The notes beneath the pieces are model-generated. The model was not told the DNA's origin and searched no databases. It saw nothing but the letters and a program-made list of their open reading frames with translations. A stretch of 54,932 bases of DNA from an uncultured Bifidobacterium sp. (lineage in GTDB: Bacteria; Actinomycetota; Actinomycetes; Actinomycetales; Bifidobacteriaceae), in contig CALNAE010000254.1 in assembly GCA_937874315.1 (NCBI GenBank), positions 1 through 54,932 of the forward strand, in the 5' to 3' direction. Shown here piece by piece: positions 33,931 to 43,224 of the stretch. Both the position numbers and the translations under genes were made by a program. Numbering within the stretch: the stretch's first letter is position 1; each line of letters starts with the position of its first letter.

Positions 33931-36609
33931 TCAGCCACGTCGTACGCTCTGGACAAGATCAGATACCGCCGCATCGATCTTGCTCGCGTCGACGCCGCCG
34001 CCTTGAGCGAAGTCCGGCTTACCGCCGCCGCCGCCGCCGAGGGCCTTCGACGCGGCTCGGACCAGATCTCCGGCCTTGATACCGAGATCGCGCGCCGACT
34101 TGTTCGTCGCCACGGCGACCATGGGCTTGTCATCGTCGTTGATGCCCGCCAACGCGACGACCGATGGCATATCCTCACCGAGCCTTGCTCTGATATCGAG
34201 CGTCGTCTTGCGCAGCATATCGAAGGAACCGAATCTACCGACATTGCGGGAGGCCACTCGGACTCCGCCGAGCGATTGCTTCGCCTCGTCGACGATGTCC
34301 GGTACCGCGCCCGCGAGCTGACGCTCATACATGGAACCGAGCCGACGATCCGACTCCTTGAGTTTGATTAGCAAGGCATTGACGCGTTCAGCCAATTCAT
34401 CCGGACGGGCGTTGAGCTTGTCGGACAACTGTGAAACCAAGGCATGCTCGCGCGCATTATATTCATAAGCGCCTTCGCCAACCACGGCATCGAGTCGACG
34501 CACGCCCGAACCTATGGACGCCTCGGCCAAGATGTTGATCGTGCCTATCTTGCCGACGTGATCGACATGGGTACCGCCGCACAGCTCACGACTCCAACCA
34601 TCCTCGCCGATGGAAACCACACGCACCACGTCACCGTACTTTTCACCGAACAGATGCATCGCACCCAACGCGATGGCGTCGTCGTACTTCATCTCTTTCG
34701 TAGTCACGGCCAGGTTGTCACGCAGTCGATCGTTGACCCGAGCCTCGATGGCATTCATCGCCTCTTCCGTAGGGGCCTTAGACCACTGGAAATCGAAACG
34801 CAGATGGTTCGGGGCATCCTCCGAGCCGCGCTGGGTGGCGCGAGGGCCCAGCTCTTCCTGCAGCGCCTTATGCACCATATGGGTGGCGGTGTGCGAGCGT
34901 GCGATTGCGCCACGTCGGGCGACGTCGATGTTCGCATTGACGTCCGACCCCACGACGAGCGTGCCCTCGGTTAGCCGACACTGATGGACTATGAGGTCCT
35001 TGATTGGCTTTTGGACGTCATCTACCTCCAAAACGGCGCCCTCGTCGGAAACGATCTCACCTTCATCCGCGAGCTGGCCACCCCCCTGGGCATAGAACGG
35101 TGTGCGGTCCAGAATGACCTCGACATTCGCGGGAGCGGTGATCGCAGGCACCGAACCCTTGCCCTCCTGCATGATGCCAAGCACCCGAGAACGGCTTGAG
35201 TAGTCGGAGTAGCCGAGAAAATCGATGGGATGGGACAGCGTCTTCTTGAAGTCGTCGTACACGCTCAGATCGACGTTATGGCGCTTCTTCAGCGCATCCG
35301 CGCGAGCCCTGGACTTCTGTTCGTTCATCAGCTCGCGGAACTTCTGCTCGTCGACCTTGACACCCTGTTCCGCAGCCATTTCCAAGGTCAGCTCGATGGG
35401 GAAGCCATAGGTGTCGTGCAGCGTGAACGCATCCTCGCCCGACACGGTCGGCGTGCGGCCGCCCTTGGCCTTGTTCACGGCCGCATCGAGAATCGTGGTG
35501 CCGTTCTCCAACGTGCGACGGAACGCGTCCTCCTCGCCATAGGCCGATTCGGAAACCTCGTGGAAAGCCTTCTCCAACTCCGGGTAGCTGGGTGCCATGG
35601 CGCTTTTCGACACGGGGAACAGCTCCGGCAATACCGGTTCGTTCACACCAAGCATGCGCATGGAGCGAACGGTGCGGCGCAGCAGACGACGCAGTACGTA
35701 TCCCCTGCCCACATTGCTGGGACGCACGCCGTCGCTCATGATCATCAGCGCGGATCTGACGTGGTCGGCAACGACGCGGAAACGCACGTCGGCGTCTTCG
35801 TCCTCCCCGTATCTGCGCCCGGTGATGCGTTCCGCAGCCTCGATGACAGGGAAGACCTCATCAGTTTCATAGATATTCTGCTTGCCCTGCATCAGATAGG
35901 CCAGGCGCTCCAGACCGGCCCCGGTATCGATGTTCTTGTGTTCGAGTTCGCCGACGATATGCAGGTCCGTCTTCGACTTGACGTTGTCGACCTGATAGTT
36001 TTCGAAGACCAGATCCCAAATTTCGATGAACCGGGTCTCATCGGCGGCGGGTCCCCCGTCCTTGCCGTACTGTGGTCCACGGTCGACATAGATCTCCGAG
36101 CAGGGGCCACCGGGGCCGGGACCGCCCGTTGTCCAGAAGTTGTCCTCCATGCCGAATACCTGCATGTGTTCGGCATCGAAGCCCTCGTTCTTCCACAGGG
36201 AGCGGGCCTCTTCGTCATCGGTGAAGGTGGTGACCCACAACGACTCGGGATCGAAACCGTATCCCCCCCGGTCGCGAGGTGTGGTCAACAGATCCCATGC
36301 GTAGTGAATGGCCTCGTCCTTGAAATAGTCGCCAAAGGAGAAGTTCCCGAGCATCTGGAAAAACGTGCCGTGACGAGTGGTTTTGCCGACTTCGTCGATA
36401 TCGAGCGTTCGGACGCACTTCTGGTTCGAAGTGACACGACGGCTCGGCGGGGTCTGTTCGCCCAACAGGTACGGAATGAACGGGACCATTCCGGCAATCG
36501 TGAACAACGTGGTCGGGTTCGGCGAGATCAACGATGCCGAAGGTACGACCATATGTCCTTGCTGTTGAAAGTAATTCAGAAAGCGCTGTGCGATTTCGGA
36601 AGTGCGCAT
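33931..36609 (-). CDS. alaS: alanine--tRNA ligase
   Basis: AlaRS charges tRNA-Ala and edits mischarged Ser and Gly. The 892-residue chain has the class II catalytic domain (motif 2 TFFQMLGNFSFGDYFK). The editing-domain zinc site is in SHTATHMVHKAL and CGGTHVDH. A C-terminal C-Ala/DHHA1 region has GGGGGKPDFAQGGG. The start ATG at 36609 has AAGGAG about 11 bases upstream. The leader is about 130 nt with a GCGCC/GGCGC hairpin. Confidence 0.97.
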   Translation of the reverse strand: MRTSEIAQRFLNYFQQQGHMVVPSASLISPNPTTLFTIAGMVPFIPYLLGEQTPPSRRVTSNQKCVRTLDIDEVGKTTRHGTFFQMLGNFSFGDYFKDEAIHYAWDLLTTPRDRGGYGFDPESLWVTTFTDDEEARSLWKNEGFDAEHMQVFGMEDNFWTTGGPGPGGPCSEIYVDRGPQYGKDGGPAADETRFIEIWDLVFENYQVDNVKSKTDLHIVGELEHKNIDTGAGLERLAYLMQGKQNIYETDEVFPVIEAAERITGRRYGEDEDADVRFRVVADHVRSALMIMSDGVRPSNVGRGYVLRRLLRRTVRSMRMLGVNEPVLPELFPVSKSAMAPSYPELEKAFHEVSESAYGEEDAFRRTLENGTTILDAAVNKAKGGRTPTVSGEDAFTLHDTYGFPIELTLEMAAEQGVKVDEQKFRELMNEQKSRARADALKKRHNVDLSVYDDFKKTLSHPIDFLGYSDYSSRSRVLGIMQEGKGSVPAITAPANVEVILDRTPFYAQGGGQLADEGEIVSDEGAVLEVDDVQKPIKDLIVHQCRLTEGTLVVGSDVNANIDVARRGAIARSHTATHMVHKALQEELGPRATQRGSEDAPNHLRFDFQWSKAPTEEAMNAIEARVNDRLRDNLAVTTKEMKYDDAIALGAMHLFGEKYGDVVRVVSIGEDGWSRELCGGTHVDHVGKIGTINILAEASIGSGVRRLDAVVGEGAYEYNAREHALVSQLSDKLNARPDELAERVNALLIKLKESDRRLGSMYERQLAGAVPDIVDEAKQSLGGVRVASRNVGRFGSFDMLRKTTLDIRARLGEDMPSVVALAGINDDDKPMVAVATNKSARDLGIKAGDLVRAASKALGGGGGGKPDFAQGGGVDASKIDAAVSDLVQSVRRG

Positions 36610-36738
36610 GTGGGCGTTTGCTCCTTGTTGTTGTCGATTGTTGTCACGCTGTCGCGTGTCCGGGTCGAGTCCCCCGTGATGGATGAACGATGCGCCTGTA
36701 CGGCGCGATCCTCGAGATCTTCCGGTCCGTCGTTCCCG

Positions 36739-36766
36739 AACCTACCACCTTGGGACGGGACGTCAA
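36739..36766 (-). promoter_or_regulatory. candidate alaS promoter
   Basis: On the minus strand TTGACG (36761-36766) and TAGGTT (36739-36744) are 16 bases apart, 130 bp upstream of alaS. Confidence 0.4.
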
Positions 36767-36816
36767 ATGCGTCAGGAGCCGGCTCATGCCGCATCCAAGG
36801 CGCCTTGATGCGATCC

Positions 36817-37053
36817 CTAGTGTAGCGCCGAGGCGAACTGCTCGTTGAGCTCGGCCTCGCGTTGATGGCGAACGGCATTGAAATCCTCGATCAAACCCTG
36901 CAACGTGCGAAGCTGAACATTGTCCTGATCGGATCCCAAGAGAAACTGCCGGGGCCCCGCCGGGGTCTTCGCCCTGACATAGGCCTGGGCCTTCGAAACG
37001 ATAACGGCTCCGAGCACGATGCCGACGGAAACCCACAAAAGACGTTTGAACAT
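36817..37053 (-). CDS. small single-TM protein (DUF6167-like)
   Basis: A 78-residue protein with one N-terminal membrane helix (LLWVSVGIVLGAVIVSKA) and a short basic-then-acidic tail (NAVRHQREAELNEQFAS). It lies between a DUF948 gene and alaS, where actinobacteria often encode a DUF6167 protein; I assign it by position and size. The function is unknown. AGGAG lies about 11 bases before the ATG, eight bases after the DUF948 stop. Confidence 0.75.
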   Translation of the reverse strand: MFKRLLWVSVGIVLGAVIVSKAQAYVRAKTPAGPRQFLLGSDQDNVQLRTLQGLIEDFNAVRHQREAELNEQFASALH

Positions 37054-37061
37054 CGTATTAC

Positions 37062-37463
37062 CTACTCCTCTTGGGTATCGTTGTGTTGCCCTTGCGCCGG
37101 GCCTTTGCCCCGTCCCGCGAAGAACGAGGTCGCCGTGGTCTTCGCGGCATAGAACACCGATGTGACCTTGATCAGCGGCTTGCCGAGGAAGGAACCATAC
37201 AAGTCGGTCAACGCGCCAATGTTATTCGCGGTCGTCGAAGCCGCGGACGAAATCTCGTTCACGTCTTGCAATGAACGATTGACCTGTTTGATGGTTGTGA
37301 CGCTTTCGTCAAGCGTGGGCAGGGCGTGATCGCCCGTCTGTTTGACGGTGAGCGAAATCTGATCGAGCAGCTTGCCGAGACGAATCAACGGATAGATCAG
37401 AAATCCCGCGAGCACGGCGAACGCGATCGCGGCGATCAGACCAGCGACTTCTCCAACACCCAT
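37062..37463 (-). CDS. DUF948-domain membrane protein
   Basis: This 133-residue protein has one N-terminal membrane helix (VAGLIAAIAFAVLAGFLIYPL). A heptad-rich extracellular stretch follows (LIRLGKLLDQISLTVKQTG... TTIKQVNRSLQDVNE), typical of DUF948, which resembles methyl-accepting or envelope coiled-coil proteins. The function is not known. GAGG precedes the ATG at 37463; a GTG one codon upstream is possible. It is next to alaS, as in many actinobacteria. Confidence 0.85.
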   Translation of the reverse strand: MGVGEVAGLIAAIAFAVLAGFLIYPLIRLGKLLDQISLTVKQTGDHALPTLDESVTTIKQVNRSLQDVNEISSAASTTANNIGALTDLYGSFLGKPLIKVTSVFYAAKTTATSFFAGRGKGPAQGQHNDTQEE

Positions 37464-37591
37464 CACTCAACCTCTTTCCCATACAACGTGTGCGCCATCA
37501 ACGCTTCCAGTACAGGCCAAGAGTAGCTAACGGCCCAGACTCGCCACGGCTGGCGACGCCGGTGGCACCAGCGCACACTCGTCGGCCTTTT

Positions 37592-38266
37592 CTATTCATT
37601 ATAGGAACGCACGGTCACGGCATGGTCGACAGGAGCATCGGTATCGAAATCAAGCCGGGTGACGCTGCCGTTCGCCGGGCGCTGCGAGAGATCATAGCCG
37701 TGCGGAGCAAATCGATGCATCAGACTGAGCAGCGTGTTCCCATGTGAGATCTGCAGCACGTTGTCGCCGTCATGCAGATCGGTGTTCTCGGCTATCAGCG
37801 CAAAACCTCCTTCGATGCGGTGCCAATACTGCGCATCCGATTCCGCATCGTGGAACGGGTCCGCGGCCTTGAGGAAGTCCCGCGATGCACCCAATCCGAA
37901 TTTCTCGACGATGCTGGCATAGGTCGGGGTCCCGTGCGGGGCACCCGCCGCCCACCATGCGGCGTTCATATCCTGACCCTCGAAGTATCCATACCATTGC
38001 TCGCGGAAATGCAGATCCGAGACCAGCTCGGGCCGAGCATGCCCCGCGGCCTCATTGCGGTCCAGTATGCGTTGCGCGGTGACTTGCGCTCTGGTGGTAT
38101 CCGAACAATATGCCGCGGCGAACGGAACCGATTCAAGTTTGACGGCCGCTCGATCGGCATCGGCGAGTCCCGCTGCGGTCAACGGTGAATTCGACCATCC
38201 CTGAAGACGGTTGTAACGATTGAAATAGGTCTGCCCATGGCGGATCAGGTAAAGATGCAACTGCAT
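37592..38266 (-). CDS. histidine phosphatase (phosphoglycerate mutase-like)
   Basis: The 224-residue protein belongs to the histidine phosphatase superfamily. LIRHGQTYFNRYNRLQGWSN holds the RHG catalytic His and the first Arg. The second His is in VLQISHGNTLLSL, and the acid Glu is in HFREQWYGYFEGQD. This form is commonly annotated as a phosphoglycerate mutase family protein; the substrate is unclear. I chose ATG at 38266; a CATAAT hexamer six bases upstream and the lack of a ribosome site suggest a leaderless message. A longer frame to 38314 overlaps the divergent gene. Confidence 0.87.
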   Translation of the reverse strand: MQLHLYLIRHGQTYFNRYNRLQGWSNSPLTAAGLADADRAAVKLESVPFAAAYCSDTTRAQVTAQRILDRNEAAGHARPELVSDLHFREQWYGYFEGQDMNAAWWAAGAPHGTPTYASIVEKFGLGASRDFLKAADPFHDAESDAQYWHRIEGGFALIAENTDLHDGDNVLQISHGNTLLSLMHRFAPHGYDLSQRPANGSVTRLDFDTDAPVDHAVTVRSYNE

Positions 38267-38308
38267 GCTTCGATTATGGCACCCCAAACATGAGATAATC
38301 GGGGCATG
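38264..38308. promoter_or_regulatory. divergent leaderless promoters
   Basis: CATAAT (38273-38278, minus) lies six bases before the phosphatase ATG. GATAAT (38294-38299, plus) lies six bases before the holin-family ATG. Only 39 bp separate the two genes, so the two -10 elements are back to back. Confidence 0.5.
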
Positions 38309-38671
38309 ACACATTTTCTTATTCGTTGGCTGATCATGACCATTGCCTGTGCCGTAACCGTGGCCCTGCTCCCCGGTATGGTGCCCGTCGGCACTCCGCC
38401 GTTGCTGGGCATCGCGGCATTCGCACTGTTCATGGCGCTGATCAATGCCTCAATCAAACCCATGGTGCATATGCTCGCGCTCCCGTTCTCGATTCTGAGT
38501 TTCGGCCTCGTCGCGCTTATCATCAACTGGCTGTTCATGCGACTGGCCTCTTGGCTGGCGATATCGTTGCTTGGCGTCGGTGTTCAGGTCGAAGGCTTCT
38601 GGTGGTCGGTATTCGCGTCGTTGCTCATCGCCATCGTCTCAAGCGTCGCCACCGCCATCATCGGCGACTGA
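38306..38671 (+). CDS. phage holin family IV-type membrane protein
   Basis: The 121-residue protein has four membrane helices and the hallmark INASIKPMVHMLALPFSILSFGLVALIINWLF of the four-TM phage-holin-like family (PF04020). Despite the name, chromosomal members are widespread and not prophage genes. The function is unknown. The start has no good ribosome site; GATAAT lies six bases upstream. It ends 98 bp before a strong shared terminator. Confidence 0.88.
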   Translation: MTHFLIRWLIMTIACAVTVALLPGMVPVGTPPLLGIAAFALFMALINASIKPMVHMLALPFSILSFGLVALIINWLFMRLASWLAISLLGVGVQVEGFWWSVFASLLIAIVSSVATAIIGD

Positions 38672-38768
38672 ATGCCGCGCGCCCAGGTGTCCGCATGCCC
38701 ATGCGAATGATCGTTGGGCCGTCAAGTACGCCGGACGTCGGCATCGCGTCGATGGATGCCCTGCCAAA

Positions 38769-38809
38769 CAGTTGGGCCCCACGGAAAACCGCGGGGCCCA
38801 ACTGCGTAT
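38769..38809. terminator. strong terminator, rpsD / holin-family gene
   Basis: CAGTTGGGCCCC (38769-38780) pairs perfectly with 38793-38804, with an inner CGG/CCG and AAAA loop. On the minus strand it is followed by TTT, so it mainly ends rpsD; it also lies at the end of the plus-strand gene. Confidence 0.8.
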
Positions 38810-38827
38810 GTCCTTGAAAGGGATGAC

Positions 38828-39454
38828 TCAGCGCGCGTAGAACTCGACGACGTACTGGATGTTGACCTGCACCGGAATCTCGGAGGTTTCGGGCTTGCGG
38901 GTCAGGGTTGCCTTCAGCGAGGCAAGGTTCACGTCGAGATAACCCGGCACGGCCGGCAGCACGTCGCGGTGCACGCCCTCGGCGGCGATCTGGAAGGGAA
39001 CCATGGTCTGGCTCTTCGGCTTCACCTGAATGGTCTGGCCGGGCTTGACGCGGTAGGACGGACGATCCACGATATTGCCGTCGATCATGATGTGACGGTG
39101 AACGACATACTGACGGGCCTGAGCGGTGGTGCGGGCGAAACCAGCACGCAACACCAAGGCGTCGAGACGCGATTCGAGATCGACAAGCATGGCGTCGCCG
39201 GTCTGGCCGGCGGTGTGCGTGCCCTTCTCGTAGACGGCGCGCAGCTGCTTCTCGGAGATACCGTATTGAGCGCGCAGCCGCTGCTTCTCACGCAGACGAA
39301 CCGCATAATCCGATTCGGTGCGACGACGGGTGCGACCGTGCTCACCCGGAGCATACGGACGCTTTTCGAAAATGCGCTGGGCCTTGGGGGTCAGTGCGAT
39401 GCCGAGGGCGCGGGATAACCGCACCTGACGGCGTGAACGCTGGACATTAGTCAT
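38828..39454 (-). CDS. rpsD: 30S ribosomal protein S4
   Basis: S4 nucleates 30S assembly and binds the 16S 5' domain. The 208-residue protein begins MTNVQRSRRQVRLSRALG. The S4 RNA-binding domain is near residues 95-155 (LESRLDALVLRAGFARTTAQARQYVVHRHI). It ends VNIQYVVEFYAR. There are no zinc-binding Cys residues, so this is the Cys-less form. AAGGA precedes the ATG. A CGTGC/GCACG hairpin at 39538-39550 lies in the upstream gap. Confidence 0.97.
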   Translation of the reverse strand: MTNVQRSRRQVRLSRALGIALTPKAQRIFEKRPYAPGEHGRTRRRTESDYAVRLREKQRLRAQYGISEKQLRAVYEKGTHTAGQTGDAMLVDLESRLDALVLRAGFARTTAQARQYVVHRHIMIDGNIVDRPSYRVKPGQTIQVKPKSQTMVPFQIAAEGVHRDVLPAVPGYLDVNLASLKATLTRKPETSEIPVQVNIQYVVEFYAR

Positions 39455-39599
39455 AATGTTCCTTTATCGATTCTGTCGTTATCTGAAACGGAGCGAGGTG
39501 TCAAAACCAAGCTGAGTCAGCCTCTCCAGTGCTTCATCGTGCTAGGCACGAACGACGCGAACGTCGCCGACCCACTGACGGGCTAAGACTCCAGATAGC

Positions 39600-39617
39600 G
39601 TCCATCCGTTGATGGAC
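39600..39617 (-). terminator. hairpin after pcrA/uvrD
   Basis: GTCCATC (39600-39606) and GATGGAC (39611-39617) form a seven-base stem with loop CGTT, 32 bp past the helicase stop. There is no U-run. Confidence 0.4.
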
Positions 39618-39648
39618 ACGGGAGAACACGCTACTCGCATCCATCGAC

Positions 39649-42282
39649 CTACAGCTTTTCAATGGGCGCCACCCGAAGCATCAGGCGCTTAACGCCGTCG
39701 GATCCGAAGTCGACGGTGATCACGGAATTGCGGCCTTTGTCCTGCGTGTCGAGCACGGTACCGAGCCCGTACTGATCGTGAGAGACCTTGTCCCCCACTT
39801 GGAAATCGGCGATATCGAGCTTGTTGTCCTTGGTGACGGACGACGCGGGAACGGTCTTCGACCGAGCGGACGGCGCGATGCGTCTGGTCGTGACCTTGCC
39901 GACGCCACGCGAACCCGACCGTTGCACGCCATATCCACCGCCAAACGAACCACGCGAACCGTACTCATGGCCCGAACCGTGCGAACCGTGCGAACCATAG
40001 GAACTTGCGGAGTCACGCGTCCCGCCGACCCGCGCGTTCGACCCAAACGACCCGTGCCCGTATGAACCGCCGCCGTGAACGGCCGCGCTGCCCGAGCCGG
40101 ACGTGCCGAATCCAGCGCCGCTGAATTCGTCGTCGTCCCAGCCGCCGAATTCGTCGTCGTCGAATCCGCGGGAGCTCCAACCACCGTGCATCCGTTCCGT
40201 TCCGGTCTCTCGTCGTTTCCAATCGATAAGTCCCTCGGGTATCTCGTCCAGGAACTGGCTGGGCAGCATCTCGCTGGCCTGCCCCCACTGGGCGCGCACC
40301 GCTGCACGGGTGAGATAGAGGCGTTTGCGCGCCCTGGTGATGCCCACGTAGGCGAGTCGGCGTTCTTCGCTCAACTCGTCCTCATCCTCCAGCGACCTCG
40401 AATGCGGGAAGGTGCCTTGTTCCATACCGGTGAGGAAAACCGTCGGATACTCCAGGCCCTTTGCGGTATGCAGCGTCATCAGCGTGACCTTGCCGCGATC
40501 CTCGCCTTCGCCGGGCAGCTGATCGGAATCGGCCACCAAGGCCGTGGTCTCCAAAAAGCCTGCGAGCGATGCGTCGGGCGTGTTCTGTTCGAATTCCGCC
40601 GCGACGGATTGCAACTGCGACAGGTTCTCCACCCGTGAGGCATCCTGCGGATCCTCGGAATGCTGCAGCTGTTCGAGCATGCCGGACTGTTCCAAGACCT
40701 GCGCGACGATCTGCGAGGGATTGGCGTCGTGTTCCCGGGCGAAAGTCGCCAGCGAGTTCATCAGGTCGCGGAAGACGCCGAGCTGCTTGCCCGTGCGCGT
40801 CGGCATGCCCTCGATTCCCTCGCTGCGTTCGATGCCGTCCCAGAACGTCGTGCGCTGGGCCTGCGCATAGCCGGCGACCAAGGCTTCGGCGCGCGGTCCC
40901 AGACCACGTTTGGGAACGTTCATGATGCGGCGCATATTCACATCGTCGGCGGGATTGACCAAGGCCTGCAGATAGGCGATGGCGTCCTTGACCTCACGGC
41001 GCTCGTAGAATTTCGTGCCGCCGATCAGCTGATACGGTATGCCGGCGTTGATCAGCGCCTCCTCGAGTGAACGCGACTGGGCATTGGCGCGGTACATCAC
41101 CGCGACGTCGGCATAGCCGCCCTGCCCCTCGCCGACGATCAGCGCGATCTGCGAGGCTATCCAAGCCGCTTCCTGCTGAGCGTTGTCGGCGGCGTATCCC
41201 ACTATCTCGTCGCCCTTGCCTGCCGCCGTCCATAATTTCTTCGGCTTGCGTCCCTGATTGTGCGAGATCACCGCATTGGCGGCGTCGAGAATCGTCTGCG
41301 TGGAACGGTAGTTCTGTTCCAACATGATGGTTTTGGCCTGCGCGAAGTCCTTCTCAAAATCCTGGATGTTGCTGATATCGGCACCGCGGAAGGCATAGAT
41401 CGACTGATCCGAGTCCCCCACCACCGTCACCCACGCCGGTCCCTGCTTGCCCGCGGCCACGGCGCTTGGCGCGGCAGACTCGCCGTCGTCCACCGCGCCG
41501 AGCGCGCGGATCAGCTCGTACTGGGCGTGATTCGTGTCCTGGTATTCGTCGACGAGGATATAGCGGAATTTATGGTGGTAATATTCGGCGACCAACGGTC
41601 TGGTACGCAGCAGTTCCACCGTGCGCATGATGAGATCGTCGAAATCAACGGCGTTGGCCGCCGCCAGCCGATACTGGTACTCGGCATAGACGACCGCATA
41701 TAGTGCCTCGACGTTGTCCAATCTTCCCAGTTGATAGCCGCGTTGTCCGGGACGATAGTCGGGAGCGTAGGTCTGCAGCTGGGTATGCCAGTCCTGCAGG
41801 TTGTTCTTGTAGTCGGAGATCTTGGCCAGGATGCTGCGCGGGGTATACCGCTTGACGTCGAAATTCAGATCGCGTGCGATCAGTTTCACCAGTCGCTCGC
41901 TGTCGGCCGAGTCGTAGATGGAGAAGCCCGATGCCAGACCTATCTCCTTGCCGTCACGCCGCAAGATGCGCACGCAGGCGGAATGGAAGGTGGATACCCA
42001 CATCCGTCGGGCCACGGGGCCGATCAGCGCGGCGAGCCGCTCGCGCATTTCGGCGGCGGCCTTGTTGGTGAAGGTGATGGCGAGCACCTGACTGGGCCAT
42101 GCGCCGAATTGGGTGAGAATCCAGGCGATGCGTCGGGTCAGCACCCGCGTTTTGCCGGAACCGGCACCCGCGCCGATCAGCAGCGCCGGGCCGCGGTATT
42201 GCACGGCCTGAGCCTGTTGGGGATTGAGGTCGGAAATAAGCTCTTCGGGCTTGCGGGCAATAAAATCGGGGTCTGCCGACAC
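39649..42282 (-). CDS. pcrA: ATP-dependent DNA helicase PcrA/UvrD
   Basis: This superfamily 1A helicase unwinds DNA 3'-to-5' in nucleotide-excision repair and replication. Walker A is GAGAGSGKTRVL near residue 40. Motif II is ILVDEYQDTNHAQY; motif III VVGDSDQSIYAFRGAD and motif IV QNYRSTQTILDAANAV follow. Motif V-VI is TLMTLHTAKGLEYPTVFL and RRLAYVGITRARKRLYL. The 877-residue chain ends with the PcrA Tudor-like domain (VGDKVSHDQYGLGTVL). Between them, about residues 705-805, lies a Gly/Ser/His-rich low-complexity linker. I chose GTG at 42282, preceded by AAAGGTG. It is divergent from xpt. Confidence 0.95.
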   Translation of the reverse strand: MSADPDFIARKPEELISDLNPQQAQAVQYRGPALLIGAGAGSGKTRVLTRRIAWILTQFGAWPSQVLAITFTNKAAAEMRERLAALIGPVARRMWVSTFHSACVRILRRDGKEIGLASGFSIYDSADSERLVKLIARDLNFDVKRYTPRSILAKISDYKNNLQDWHTQLQTYAPDYRPGQRGYQLGRLDNVEALYAVVYAEYQYRLAAANAVDFDDLIMRTVELLRTRPLVAEYYHHKFRYILVDEYQDTNHAQYELIRALGAVDDGESAAPSAVAAGKQGPAWVTVVGDSDQSIYAFRGADISNIQDFEKDFAQAKTIMLEQNYRSTQTILDAANAVISHNQGRKPKKLWTAAGKGDEIVGYAADNAQQEAAWIASQIALIVGEGQGGYADVAVMYRANAQSRSLEEALINAGIPYQLIGGTKFYERREVKDAIAYLQALVNPADDVNMRRIMNVPKRGLGPRAEALVAGYAQAQRTTFWDGIERSEGIEGMPTRTGKQLGVFRDLMNSLATFAREHDANPSQIVAQVLEQSGMLEQLQHSEDPQDASRVENLSQLQSVAAEFEQNTPDASLAGFLETTALVADSDQLPGEGEDRGKVTLMTLHTAKGLEYPTVFLTGMEQGTFPHSRSLEDEDELSEERRLAYVGITRARKRLYLTRAAVRAQWGQASEMLPSQFLDEIPEGLIDWKRRETGTERMHGGWSSRGFDDDEFGGWDDDEFSGAGFGTSGSGSAAVHGGGSYGHGSFGSNARVGGTRDSASSYGSHGSHGSGHEYGSRGSFGGGYGVQRSGSRGVGKVTTRRIAPSARSKTVPASSVTKDNKLDIADFQVGDKVSHDQYGLGTVLDTQDKGRNSVITVDFGSDGVKRLMLRVAPIEKL

Positions 42283-42414
42283 GATCGCGCACCTTTCAGG
42301 AAATGTTGATGAACTCTGGCATCGCAACGGCGTGAAAGCCGCGCATCCATGTCTAGCACAGCATCTCGTCAGCCGCGGCGCGAACCGTCACCACGCATCG
42401 CTATGCTCTACGTC

Positions 42415-42420
42415 TATAAT
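42415..42420 (+). promoter_or_regulatory. consensus -10 upstream of xpt
   Basis: A perfect TATAAT lies 46 bp before the xpt ATG. The -35 region is poor. I do not see a purine riboswitch between it and the gene. Confidence 0.45.
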
Positions 42421-42465
42421 CCATACGCGCCGCCAGGGCACGCCCATTGCAAATCAGAGGTCCAT

Positions 42466-43044
42466 ATGAAAGAGCTTGAAGACAGGATTCGCCGAGATGG
42501 CGTCGTGAAACCGGGAAACGTGCTTAAGGTCGATGGTTTTCTCAACCATCAGTGCGACGTCGCCCTCTTCGACGACATGGGCGCGCAATGGGCGCGTATC
42601 TTCGCGGGCAAGCGCGTCGACAAGATCCTGACCATCGAGGCCTCCGGCATCGGCATCGCCTGTCTGGCCGCACGACATTTCGGCGACGTCCCCGTCGTGT
42701 TCGCCAAGAAAACGCAATCCATCAATCTCGAAGGCGACCAATACGTCACCACAGTGTATTCATTCACCAAACAGCGCGAATTCCCAGTTATCGTGGCCAA
42801 GAAATTCCTGGCCGCCGGCGAGCATGTGCTGTTGATCGACGATTTTCTTGCCAACGGCAAGGCGATGCAGGGCCTCATCGATATCTGCACCAAGGCCGGC
42901 GCGATCATCGAGGGCATTGGTATCGCCGTCGAAAAGGGATTTCAACCCGGCGGGGCCATGCTGCGCAAGGCCGGATACGACGTCGAATCGCTGGCCATCG
43001 TGACGTCCATGGACAGCGAAACCGGCACCATAAAATTCGCCTGA
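42466..43044 (+). CDS. xpt: xanthine phosphoribosyltransferase
   Basis: Xpt converts xanthine and PRPP to XMP for purine salvage. The 192-residue protein begins with MKELEDRIRRDGVVKPGNVL and has VDGFLNHQCD. The PRPP-binding loop is HVLLIDDFLANGKAMQGL. Xpt-specific FAKKTQSINLEGDQYVT is present. AGAGG lies five bases before the ATG at 42466. It is followed after 180 bp by the xanthine permease gene, matching a salvage operon. XMP feeds GuaA, encoded nearby. Confidence 0.96.
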   Translation: MKELEDRIRRDGVVKPGNVLKVDGFLNHQCDVALFDDMGAQWARIFAGKRVDKILTIEASGIGIACLAARHFGDVPVVFAKKTQSINLEGDQYVTTVYSFTKQREFPVIVAKKFLAAGEHVLLIDDFLANGKAMQGLIDICTKAGAIIEGIGIAVEKGFQPGGAMLRKAGYDVESLAIVTSMDSETGTIKFA

Positions 43045-43224
43045 CGGCACGACCGCCCGACCAGGCCGCGTCATATTGATACGACCGAGGCGACGTGCCC
43101 CCGATTCTCGACCGCCAACCGGCGATCATCGTTCACACCCATCAACCACGTATCAGGGCGTACATGACTACCCGCTCGCCAAGCCCGAAGGGGCATACGG
43201 GCAAAAAGAAGAGAAGCAACAACA

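Noticed and set aside
36610..36816. T-box riboswitch before alaS
   Set aside because: AAGGTGGTAGG on the minus strand resembles the T-box core TGGT, but the ACCGCG part is missing and the bases are better explained as a promoter spacer and -10.
38306..38671. Holin-family protein as prophage evidence
   Set aside because: This four-TM family is common on chromosomes without phage, and no other phage gene is present.
42361..42465. Purine riboswitch before xpt
   Set aside because: No three-way-junction core or paired loops can be drawn; only a -10 and a ribosome site are visible.
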